Assembly (NCBI RefSeq): GCF_029714945.1
Contig: NZ_CP121634.1
Span: 6,841,001 to 6,905,000 of the forward strand
DNA from: Bradyrhizobium sp. CIAT3101
GTDB taxonomy: Bacteria > Pseudomonadota > Alphaproteobacteria > Rhizobiales > Xanthobacteraceae
Direction: 5' to 3'
Length of the DNA: 64,000 nt
In this document: positions 37,519-46,300 of the stretch, piece after piece
Numbering within the stretch: the first letter of the stretch is position 1
Layout of the letters: each line of letters begins with the position of its first letter
Notes under the pieces: model-generated
What the model was told of the DNA's origin: nothing
Seen by the model: the letters and a program-made list of their open reading frames with translations, nothing else
The model's database searches: none
Position numbers and translations under genes: made by a program

Positions 37519-38640
37519 GTGGCTGAATTAATGTCGTTAATAGTCAACAGGCTATCGCACTCGGCCGCGTTTCAGAACTTGCGGCGAGAATGGGAAGAGC
37601 TTGACAGCGGCCTGACAAATCGCACGCCATTTACATCGCCCATCTGGAACGAGTTGTGGTGGAAGCACTTCTCCCGATCGGGCCTGTTACGGCATGACGA
37701 GTTTTTCATCCACGAAGTTCGGAAGCCGAATGGGGAGCTTTTCGCGATCGCTCCGTTGATGCGCACTTGCGAACCCAATCTCGGCCCAATTCGTGCGCGC
37801 AAGGTGCAGTTTTTCGGCACAGATCCGAGTCTTACTGAGATCCGAGGCATCATTTCCAAGGCAGAGCATCAACGTGACGCATTATCTGCCCTCGCGAAGC
37901 ACTTTAGCGAGAAGGAAAACAATTGGGATGTCTTCAAGTGGAGCGGCGTGCGTGCTGAAGCCGTCGTCCAACTCCCTCTAGGCAAGCTGAGAACCGAACG
38001 CCTATTACCCGATTACATCGTCAATCTGCCCGGACGCTGGCAAGACCTCCACTCAACTCTTTCCAACAACACTCGCAAGAGCATCAGGAAAGGGTATGAA
38101 TTCCTCGAGCGCGACGGTCACCAGCCCTCCCTCCGCGTGGCCGAATCGTTGGCCGGCGATGATGAAATATTGCGCCGCTTCTTTCGCCTTCATCAGGCTC
38201 GATCTTCAGCTGAAGATATGAAGCAGCATCGTGACAATTTTCATACGGCTCAAAGCCGCCGTTTTCTCGATGACGTTATCGGTACGATGGGATCGCGCGG
38301 ACTGGTTCGTATTTTCGAGCTCGAGGTGAGCGGAGAGATTGTAGCGTCCCGGATCGCCTTTGGTCTAGGTCGCGATATTTATCTGTACTTCTCCGGCTTT
38401 GAACCCAGTTGGAAGAAATATGGAGTGATGACGACTCTAGTTGTAGAGATCATCAAATGGGCAATCGAACGCGGCTTTAATACCCTCAACCTTTCTACCG
38501 GGAGAGACCAATCAAAGTTGCGTTGGTTACCGACAGAGACGGTTCTCCACGACATTGTTCAGTCGACAGAATCCGTACGTAGCCAGCTTATAGCCAGATC
38601 TGAACTTTGGAGGCGGGGCGCACTCAAAGAGCTGTCCTAG
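37519..38640 (+). CDS. GNAT-fold acyltransferase, BioF2/CelD-like (PF13480 type)
   Basis: 373 residues, GTG at 37519; an in-frame ATG lies at 37531. The recognisable features are NNTRKSIRKGYEFLERDG in the middle, a long helical stretch with FFRLHQARSS, and the GNAT-like strand pair (RIFELEVSGEIVASRIAFGLG...IYLYFSGFEP), ending in FNTLNLSTGRDQSKLRW. Members of this group are found in exopolysaccharide clusters (for example CelD-like proteins) and acylate sugars, or in peptidoglycan-type reactions transfer aminoacyl groups. It follows the GT2 gene directly. Which acyl group it moves, and whether it could use a carrier-bound acyl/aminoacyl group, is open. Confidence 0.8.
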   Translation: MAELMSLIVNRLSHSAAFQNLRREWEELDSGLTNRTPFTSPIWNELWWKHFSRSGLLRHDEFFIHEVRKPNGELFAIAPLMRTCEPNLGPIRARKVQFFGTDPSLTEIRGIISKAEHQRDALSALAKHFSEKENNWDVFKWSGVRAEAVVQLPLGKLRTERLLPDYIVNLPGRWQDLHSTLSNNTRKSIRKGYEFLERDGHQPSLRVAESLAGDDEILRRFFRLHQARSSAEDMKQHRDNFHTAQSRRFLDDVIGTMGSRGLVRIFELEVSGEIVASRIAFGLGRDIYLYFSGFEPSWKKYGVMTTLVVEIIKWAIERGFNTLNLSTGRDQSKLRWLPTETVLHDIVQSTESVRSQLIARSELWRRGALKELS

Positions 38641-38801
38641 GATCTTTGGAAGTCGCCGCAGCACACCCGCATGTTCAAGATCGCAAGGCACGCACATCGC
38701 AGTTTTTGAGACTTCCCAAACAGCAATATTCGGCTCACCCCAAATATTCGCTCCGTCAGCCTGCTAGCTCTATCAATTTTCTTCGGTGAGAGCTTTCTCA
38801 A

Positions 38802-39116
38802 ATGATCGATCAGGACAAAGCAAGCACCCTTGCCCTCCATCAGAACCAGGCGCAACAACCCATCCAAGAACTGCTTGAACGGGTTAGGAGACATCTGACG
38901 ACGAGAGTTGGTGAGGGGCGAGAACGCATCCCGGTCAGGGACGCCAGGATTGACGAGGGCACGATGCGGCTGTGTGCGCACTACAACAACATTCGTCGTT
39001 ATCGTGATATACAGACGACATCGCTAACTAGAGCGGAGAGCGAATTCGTCGAACGTCGGTTGGCGGAGGAACGTTTTGCGATCGAAAATCTGATTTCTGC
39101 GACTGCCCCGCCATGA
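38802..39116 (+). CDS. Small hypothetical protein
   Basis: 104 residues, highly helical and charged, with no membrane segment. The C-terminal half (GTMRLCAHYNNIRRYRDIQ, then TRAESEFVERRLAEERFAIENL) looks like a two-helix coiled segment. I think I have seen similar short proteins in Bradyrhizobium, but assign no function. It is convergent with 39204. Confidence 0.5.
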   Translation: MIDQDKASTLALHQNQAQQPIQELLERVRRHLTTRVGEGRERIPVRDARIDEGTMRLCAHYNNIRRYRDIQTTSLTRAESEFVERRLAEERFAIENLISATAPP

Positions 39117-39203
39117 GATTCAGGCTTCGCAAGCACCTGGACTCGACCATCGGAGAATTCCAGTCCTGGACGCTCACGGTAGTAATTTTTCAGAGCCCCA
39201 CAG

Positions 39204-39938
39204 TCATCCTTCTGTTCCCACAGTTTGGGGAGGATCAGCCTCCTCCTCAACTGAGGCCAATCTTTCGAACAGCCGCTTGAGGCTCTCCTGATCATCGACG
39301 TCAATTGCAGGAACGGCTTCTGTCCTTCGCTCACAAGCAGAGTCAGCACCTGCTCGCTCGCGGAGAAGAGTTTCTTCTCTCTCCTTCGCATCATCTGTGC
39401 ATGCTATAGGCAAGGATGGGGGAGGTAGAACGCCTGCCAATAACTCCCGCCCAATGCCCATGGGTCGATCATCAAGGTCGTGCGATCGCGCGCATAGCCC
39501 CGTTGCAGCGTCCTCCGCAACGCCATGGTGCCTCGCCGCGTCAACGATCATCTCGAGTATAACAGGAAGGAAATCCTTCCTCTCGAAGACAGTGTACACC
39601 TCGGCCAGTTGGTCTACGTACCTCGGTCCAAATTGCTTTAGAATTGTGACCACGTTGGCAAGTTCCGCGTCAGACTCAACGGCCCGTTTCCATCTTTCCT
39701 CATGCTCAACGCTACGGGCATCGCTCGCGGGAGTTCGATGCCGGATGAGCAATGGATCCGAATGCGCCGCCCGAACTGTCGTGCTCTTAATGTCCCTTCG
39801 TGAAGTAGCCTGACTATTCTCGGCAACCATGAGGCAAATGAGGCCTCCGCCCATCGCAACAAATCCGACGGCCGCCCAAGCTATCGAAATGCATAGCAGG
39901 AAGCCCGCAATCAGGAGGAGAACCCCTAAAGTATACAT
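39204..39938 (-). CDS. Hypothetical protein with N-terminal membrane hairpin
   Basis: 244 residues. Two hydrophobic segments (about 4-20 and 22-40) are followed by a long soluble, acidic, mainly helical region (FGPRYVDQLAEVYTVFERKDFLPVILEMIVDAARHHG). The C-terminus is rich in Glu/Asp and ends in LFERLASVEEEADPPQ. No family recognised. It is probably a membrane-tethered cytoplasmic protein and has no close partner on the same strand. Confidence 0.6.
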   Translation of the reverse strand: MYTLGVLLLIAGFLLCISIAWAAVGFVAMGGGLICLMVAENSQATSRRDIKSTTVRAAHSDPLLIRHRTPASDARSVEHEERWKRAVESDAELANVVTILKQFGPRYVDQLAEVYTVFERKDFLPVILEMIVDAARHHGVAEDAATGLCARSHDLDDRPMGIGRELLAGVLPPPSLPIACTDDAKEREETLLRERAGADSACERRTEAVPAIDVDDQESLKRLFERLASVEEEADPPQTVGTEG

Positions 39939-40150
39939 TTAGCCCGAGACCGAAAGATAAAATAAATATATCGCAACCTATTAAAATATTGAATTATCTG
40001 CAAGCTGACGGCTCTCACCGCAGATGAACTGTTCCATTGATCGCGCCACGACCTTTTGCAATGGCGGTGGGAATTGGCAGATCAACTCGACAATTGTGTT
40101 AGGTTGCATCAGACACAGCAGGCCGCAGCAAGCGACAGGGGAGTTCAAGG

Positions 40151-40477
40151 ATGAAAAGCGCCGTTCATTTGTTTGCGGCCGGCACGGTGGCGCTGCTTCT
40201 GTTAGCTCCATTGGCTCCCGTGGACGCGCGAGAACGTCGCATTCCAAGCCTGGACTCGTACGGAGCAACTTTTGGCTATTCCTGGGGCCCAGACTTTCAC
40301 TACTATAACAGACCACTCTACGCGAGTTGTCAGAACGATACCCTCCCCTATCCGGTCGCCGCAACGAGCACATTTTTCAATCAATCGGTATCAACTGCAT
40401 TCGGCTATTGGAGTTATCGCGCGGTTGCGCACGCGCTGCCCGGCCGCTGGTGCCTAGTTAGACCGGATCCCAGATAA
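40151..40477 (+). CDS. Small secreted hypothetical protein
   Basis: 108 residues. A signal peptide (MKSAVHLFAAGTVALLLLAPLAPVDA) and a GGGGAG-type ribosome site upstream support it. The mature part is aromatic (YGATFGYSWGPDFHYYNRPLY) with two cysteines. The function is unknown. Confidence 0.55.
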   Translation: MKSAVHLFAAGTVALLLLAPLAPVDARERRIPSLDSYGATFGYSWGPDFHYYNRPLYASCQNDTLPYPVAATSTFFNQSVSTAFGYWSYRAVAHALPGRWCLVRPDPR

Positions 40478-40572
40478 CGATCCAGCAATTGCAAGAGGCT
40501 CGATGAGTGTCTCGTCAGAGAAATACAATCTATGATTGTACTGAACTATAAGACAATCAGAAGGGAAGACGA

Positions 40573-40830
40573 TCAGTTGGCGCGCCGCCCCATAAACGAA
40601 GCAAGCCATCCCATTATGTCTCGGCGCTGCAGCGCGCGTGGATGCGGGGGCTGATCCTCCTTAAGTTGCGCCGCGACCAAGCGATAATATTCTTCGATAA
40701 CGGCGCGCTGAGAAATCCAGCCCTTCGCAATTCGCGCTTCTTTTAGCAAGTCGAAATCAATTCCATTTCCGAAGCCGAGCCGGGCCTCATGCAACAATTG
40801 CGCAAGTTTGCTGGATTCGCCGGTAGACAT
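40573..40830 (-). CDS. Small hypothetical protein
   Basis: 85 residues, mostly helical (KLAQLLHEARLGFGNGIDFDLLKEARI, then VIEEYYRLVAAQL). No signal or membrane segment. The upstream ribosome site is weak. No family recognised. Confidence 0.4.
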   Translation of the reverse strand: MSTGESSKLAQLLHEARLGFGNGIDFDLLKEARIAKGWISQRAVIEEYYRLVAAQLKEDQPPHPRALQRRDIMGWLASFMGRRAN

Positions 40831-41078
40831 CCTAACGAAACGTATAATGCGCCCCGCAGTTCCCGCATTTTGCTATGCCGAAGCGGGCCAATCGCGCTGG
40901 CGCACTCCAAGCGACATACTTTTGCCAATCATTCGGGCAGCGCCGCGAGTAGCGCGCGCCTACAAGTTGCCTGATTCTCGCTACACGATTCAATCTGGTG
41001 GATGGTGGAGCACGCGATTCGCTTAACGCGCTCGATAAGCAGCGTTCCGTCGCGGAATGAGAATTCTAGGAAAGCCGA

Positions 41079-41285
41079 ATGCCGGTCATATGGGTCTTCA
41101 TTGGGGGCGCGGGCGCCTTTGCAGTTACATTCCTTGGTCTTGCAATCTACGCAAGCGCAATGATCGCTCGCGCTCCAGCCGAGCGAAGAGCTCGGGTTAC
41201 GATGTTACCTGGCGATGACCCCGGCGCATCAAAGTCTGTTTCGCAGCCGACCCATTCGTTGCATCGGATAGCTCACCGGACTTAA
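41079..41285 (+). CDS. Small single-helix membrane protein (candidate)
   Basis: 68 residues, one membrane helix (VIWVFIGGAGAFAVTFLGLAI) followed by a basic tail. AGGAAAG lies 5 nt upstream of the ATG. The function is unknown. Confidence 0.4.
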   Translation: MPVIWVFIGGAGAFAVTFLGLAIYASAMIARAPAERRARVTMLPGDDPGASKSVSQPTHSLHRIAHRT

Positions 41286-41396
41286 ATCCCGCTTTGGCAT
41301 CGCGCTTGAAGAGAGCCGAGCGGATCGGCACGATGAGCAGCCCACCTCCCGTGCAGTATTTGGCTCGCGAGATCCGGGCTGTAGTTGCCTAACCTA

Positions 41397-41436
41397 AAAT
41401 GCGAACTGCACAAATCAAATGCGAACTGCACAAATC
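41397..41436. repeat. Perfect 20-bp tandem duplication
   Basis: AAATGCGAACTGCACAAATC occurs twice, head to tail, without a mismatch (41397-41416, 41417-41436). It is in a 322-bp non-coding stretch (41286-41607) in which I see no gene. It may be a recent slippage product or paired binding sites. Confidence 0.95.
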
Positions 41437-41607
41437 TGAAGGCTGTGCAAATCATAACCGGTGGAGAAACGTCTACTTGCAGCACCGGGGACCCTAAGGA
41501 TCTCCGATGTCGACAGCAGCCAGCGAGATTCCGGCAGCTCGCATGGCATAAAGATTTACATGTTCAAGAGAGCAGCTTGGTTTTGACGCGCTGCTCATTT
41601 GTAGATG

Positions 41608-43062
41608 TCATAACATTCGCCCATCGATCTTTCTTTTGACGACCTTTGCCCCTCGAACTAATTCACGACGAAGCGGATGGCGCGTAACGACCAAGCCGAT
41701 GCTCCATCCGGCGAGCGACAACAATGCGCCGAGCAGCCCTGCCTCGATGGAGAGCCCATCTGGTCCTCCCTTCATATGGATCAAAAAAAATGGTCCGAGG
41801 GCGCTGATCAAGGAAAGCAAAGCGCTCTTTCGAAGCGCGGCGAAGAAGTCGCCCCAACAAAAGTTGAGATACCGACGAACCACCGCGACAGCGATCAGGG
41901 CGTTTAGCGGTACGACACCGACCAAACACCACGCAATCACCGATAGACCATGGTTTGCAGCAAGGGCTATTACCGCAGTGTTCATGATCGCCTGCCCCCC
42001 CACTAGAAGCGGCAGCGACCTAATTGCGCCAACCGCAACGAGAACCGGGTACTGCAGCGCCCAAGGGAAGGAAAAGACGGCGGCGAGGCAAAGGATTCTT
42101 ACCAAAGGGGCAACCTCCAGCCATTGAGGCCCCAGCACAATACGGACCAAAGGCGTCGAAAGTGCCCCCAACAGGAGGAGACAGGGCCAATGTACTCCGG
42201 AAATCAATTCGAGCGCATTAAGATAGAGGGCCCTGGTATCTGAGTTTTCGCGTACGCTTCGCGAAAAAACTGGAAGGGCAATAGCACCGACGCCGGCAAG
42301 TATCACTCTCTCGGGAAACACGGAAAGCAAGACTGCCCGCTGCGCAATCCCTACACTTGTGGCATCAAGCGCTCTTCCGATCACAAGATAGGGGACATAT
42401 TCGCCGATCGCAGCAACCAACGCTGCTGCACTATCGAAGGCTCCGAAGCCCAATACGCCGCGCCACTCACTCAATGAAGGTAGATAGATTGAGCGATCGG
42501 CATAAAGTAAAAAGCACAAGATGGTACCTGCGACTGCAGCCGCAACCGTCGCCCAAGCCAGCGCTACGTACCCGAAGCCCAGGTGCGCCAGCCAAATGCT
42601 TGCAAGCCCACTGACGCTGGCCATCGAAGTGTTGATGATCGCAAGGGACCCAAAAGCCATGTCCCGGCTCATGAGTGCAAAGATCGGAAAAATAAAGGGC
42701 CCGAGAAGATATCCGAGTGCCGCGACCCTGATGTAGTGGCCGACTTCGGGCAGGCTAAAAAAAACGCCGATCCGAGATGCGGAAAGATACAAGACAAGCG
42801 ATATCACGATCGAAACAAGCACACTCGCGGTGATGCTCGTGCGGATTTGCCTCCGTGTCAGTTCATTTTGCTGGATCAAATACGCTCCCCCGCTGAGCTC
42901 TCGCAGGGCTTCAGCGATCGCAAAAGTAGAACTGCCGAGAACTGAAACACCGAAGGCGGCAGGTCCTATCAGCCTTGCGACAATGATCGCCACCGCGAGA
43001 TTAATCAGCATGGCGAAATATCGCCCGACTGTGGCCCAGAGAAACGCCCTCCTCACGCCCAT
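41608..43062 (-). CDS. Second MOP-family flippase (Wzx/WzxC-like)
   Basis: 484 residues from the ATG at 43062, which is preceded by GGAGGAGG at 4 nt. The longer frame to 43218 adds a low-complexity Gly/Arg leader and is rejected. About 12-14 helices are visible. The N-terminus (VRRAFLWATVGRYFAMLINLAVAIIVARLIGPAAFG) is typical of WzxC/lipopolysaccharide-type flippases. It is divergent from the NRPS gene at 43379 and lies next to no other glycan gene, so it may belong functionally with that NRPS operon. The window thus has two different flippases. Confidence 0.85.
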   Translation of the reverse strand: MGVRRAFLWATVGRYFAMLINLAVAIIVARLIGPAAFGVSVLGSSTFAIAEALRELSGGAYLIQQNELTRRQIRTSITASVLVSIVISLVLYLSASRIGVFFSLPEVGHYIRVAALGYLLGPFIFPIFALMSRDMAFGSLAIINTSMASVSGLASIWLAHLGFGYVALAWATVAAAVAGTILCFLLYADRSIYLPSLSEWRGVLGFGAFDSAAALVAAIGEYVPYLVIGRALDATSVGIAQRAVLLSVFPERVILAGVGAIALPVFSRSVRENSDTRALYLNALELISGVHWPCLLLLGALSTPLVRIVLGPQWLEVAPLVRILCLAAVFSFPWALQYPVLVAVGAIRSLPLLVGGQAIMNTAVIALAANHGLSVIAWCLVGVVPLNALIAVAVVRRYLNFCWGDFFAALRKSALLSLISALGPFFLIHMKGGPDGLSIEAGLLGALLSLAGWSIGLVVTRHPLRRELVRGAKVVKRKIDGRML

Positions 43063-43066
43063 CCCG

Positions 43067-43074
43067 CCTCCTCC
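43067..43074 (-). promoter_or_regulatory. Strong ribosome site fixing the flippase start
   Basis: GGAGGAGG on the minus strand, 4 nt before the ATG at 43062. It favours the 484-residue form over the 536-residue open frame. Confidence 0.75.
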
Positions 43075-43378
43075 GTGGAACCCGCGAGCATGGCCCCGGT
43101 CGTGGCATCGCCCTGCCAAGATGTCTCTGCCCTGACGCGCGCGCCGCCCGTACGGACTGGAGCCGGCGGCAAATCGACACACCAGCCCAAAGCCTTCCGC
43201 AGCCTCGATAAACCCCACCCGGTTCCCCGTATGCGGCGCGTTAATCCTATGAAAGAGATGCCAATATGGCCCCAGAATATTCCAGTAATATGCAATCTGT
43301 GGTACTGCAACAGCTTAGCTATCAAACCCCTAGTTTGAAGAAAAATATTTTCGAAAATGGTGAGGAGCAGATTTTCCC
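43075..43378. promoter_or_regulatory. Divergent region between second flippase and NRPS
   Basis: About 300 bp, AT-rich near 43270-43370. Promoters for both genes are expected. A GAGGAG site (43361-43366) precedes the TTG start of the NRPS gene by about 12 nt. I found no repeat of the 19737 palindrome. Confidence 0.4.
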
Positions 43379-46300
43379 TTGGACTTTGAACCCTCCGATT
43401 TGAAAAATCCGAATCTCCTTCCTCTGACGCTAGGCCAAGTCAGCATCTGGCTCGCCCAACTTCTGGACTCCAGCGACCCTGCGTTTAATATAGGGGAGTA
43501 CGTCGAAATATGCGGAGCTCTCAACAACGAACGATTTGAGCAGGCTCTGCGACAGGCGGTGAAGGAGGCCGACACCCTTCACCTCAGAGTTGTCCAAACC
43601 CCTGATGGGCCTCGACAGTATATCGGCAATGACGATCGCTGGACAATGTCAGTTGTCGACTTCTCGTCACACAGTGACCCGCGCACAGCCGCCGAGACTT
43701 GGATGCGTGAGGATATGTCTCAGGCCTTCGATCTTGCTCGCGGCCCGCTGTTTCGTTTCGCCTTGCTTTGTATCAACGCTAATTGCTATTTCTGGTATTC
43801 CGTAAACCACCATTTGGTGAACGACGGCTTTGGATGGACGCTCCTGCTCAGGCGCGTCGCCGAGTGCTACAGCCGGCTCTCTAATGGACAATCTTGCGCG
43901 TTTGAACGTTTTGCATCCCAAGACGATCTCATCAAAGCGGAACAAACCTATCGTCGTTCGCAGCACTACGCGCGGGATCGCAATTATTGGTTGCAGGTTC
44001 TGAAGGATCGCTCCGAGGTCTCAACCCTTTCCATTTCCACACCGGCCGTTAAATCAAAGGCTGGCGTCCGCCAGATCACCGGTTTGCTTCCGGGCAATGT
44101 CGAAATAGAGTCACTCGGTCGCGCTTACGGATCGAGCGCGGCAGCCGTGGTGATGGCAGGGATCGCATTGTATCTTCACCGCGTGACCGGATCCCACGAT
44201 ATCGTGTTGGGAATGCAGGTCTCCGCCAGGATCGGCAACGCGTCAAAACGCGCGGTCGGCATGGCTGCCAACGTGATACCTCTTCGGCTTACCGTAACGC
44301 CGGATGAAGATTTCGATACCTTGTTGCGCCGAACCGCTCGCGCAATGCGCGACGCTTTTCGTCACCAGTTGTATCGGATTGAAGACCTACGCCGCGACTT
44401 AGGACTATCGCCCCAAACCCCCGACATCTTCTCGGTCTTTGCGAACTATATGCCGCTTGATGACGGCATCCGCTTTTCTGACCATACCGTTCGTCGTTTC
44501 CCGTTGGGCAATTGGCGTGTAGAGGACATACAATTTGTCTACTATGGTGGTTCGGCCGATGCCGGATATCGTATCGACGCTGTCGCAAACTCCGCGAAAT
44601 ACGCTCCCGAGCAGCTTGATGAGCATTTGCACAACTTATGTGCCCTGGTAAGCGAGTGCGCCACAAGGCCTAACACTATTTGCGGCCGATTCGTGCTCGA
44701 ATCCACTTCGGATCGCGAGCAGCCTTTGGCCAGCATCAACCATGTCAACGATGACCGGCCCGACATGCTCGTTCATCGTCTCTTCGAAAAGCAAGTGAAA
44801 GCTACTCCTGACGCGGTCGCGGTTTCCTTCCACGACGTCAACCTGACATATTCGGAATTGAACCGTCGTGCAAACAAGCTCGCGAGATGTCTGAGTGCGG
44901 AAGGTGTCGGTCCAGAGGTACTTGTTCCTGTCTTCCTCGATCAATCTGTCGAGATGCTAGTCGCGCTTCTTGCCGTACTGAAAGCCGGCGGAGCTTATGT
45001 GCCGATAAATTCTGCTCTGGCACGGAGCGAAATTGAACTGCTGCTACAAACAATAAAGCCTTTGCTGATCTTGACCACCGATGTCGCGAGAGCGCGATTA
45101 CCGAGCGTTGGGTGCAAAGTCATCCATGTAGGCCACGAACATGCTACTCTCGCACCAACAGTCTGCACCGACGTTGATGTTCAGCCGATCGGCTTGACTC
45201 CCAATAACCTGGCCTACGTTATCTTCGGCCTGGATCTCACGGACCAACCAAAGGGAACACCAACTGAGCATCGGGGTGTCGTCAATCGATTACAGTGGAT
45301 GCAGAGCCAATATTCCCTCACCGGCGACGATTGTGTTCTGCAGAGTACCCCATTTCAGCTTTCCCCGTCGGTATGGGAATTGTTCTGGCCACTTGGAGTC
45401 GGCGCGAAGCTCGTCATAGCTAAACCTCACCGAAACCTCGAACCGGAATATCTAGCACAGTTAATCGGCGCGTTCGGCGTCACCACCGCCCACTTTTTTC
45501 CATCGGCGCTTCCGTCGTTGCTTAGTACGAGAAGCATCGATGAGTGCCGCTCATTGCGTATAGTCTTCTGCAGTGGCGAGCAATTGTCACCACAATTATC
45601 GCGACGGCTTCTTGATCGTCTGCCGGGCGGGCGCCTTTGTTATTTGTATGGACCGACCAACGGTGCTTTCGAGGCCGCCTACTGCGAGTATTCTCCTGGT
45701 GAATCGCCCGGTCTCGTCATGAGCGGCCACCCGATCGCAAATACCGAGATTCACGTTCTAGATGACTCGATGCATCCGGTGCCAATGGGTACCTCGGGCG
45801 AAATCTACATAGGAGGAGTTGGGATCGCGCGTCGTTATTCCCACCGACCGGAGTTCATCGCGGACGGGTCTGTTCGATCACCATTTGATCCGACCGATCC
45901 AGCAGCACGTCTCTACAGGACAGGGGACTTCGGACGCCAACGCCCCGACGGGCGCGTAGAGTTTCTCGGCCACCGGCATGACCTTAAAATACGGTGTTAT
46001 GGCGTTTGTATCGACCTGAACGATATCGAGCTATTCCTGAAGCAGATCGAGGGGGTAAAGGAAGTCACGGTTGTCGTATGCGAAGATGCCGCTTCCAAGC
46101 CACAACTCCTCGCTTACTTTACCGCGAGCGAAACTTTCGATCCGTCCAACAAGCAAACTTCCGCTTTGATCGCAAACATGCGGACGGCCGCATCTGCGAG
46201 ATTGCCCAATCAATGGCAACCGTCATTATATCTGCCCGTCACAACCTTTCCTTTAGCCGTCAACGGAAAGGTCGATCGAGCCTCGCTTGCTGCGCGCGGT

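Noticed and set aside
43063..43218. N-terminal extension of the second flippase
   Set aside because: Gly/Arg-rich leader without homology character; strong GGAGGAGG site supports the ATG at 43062.
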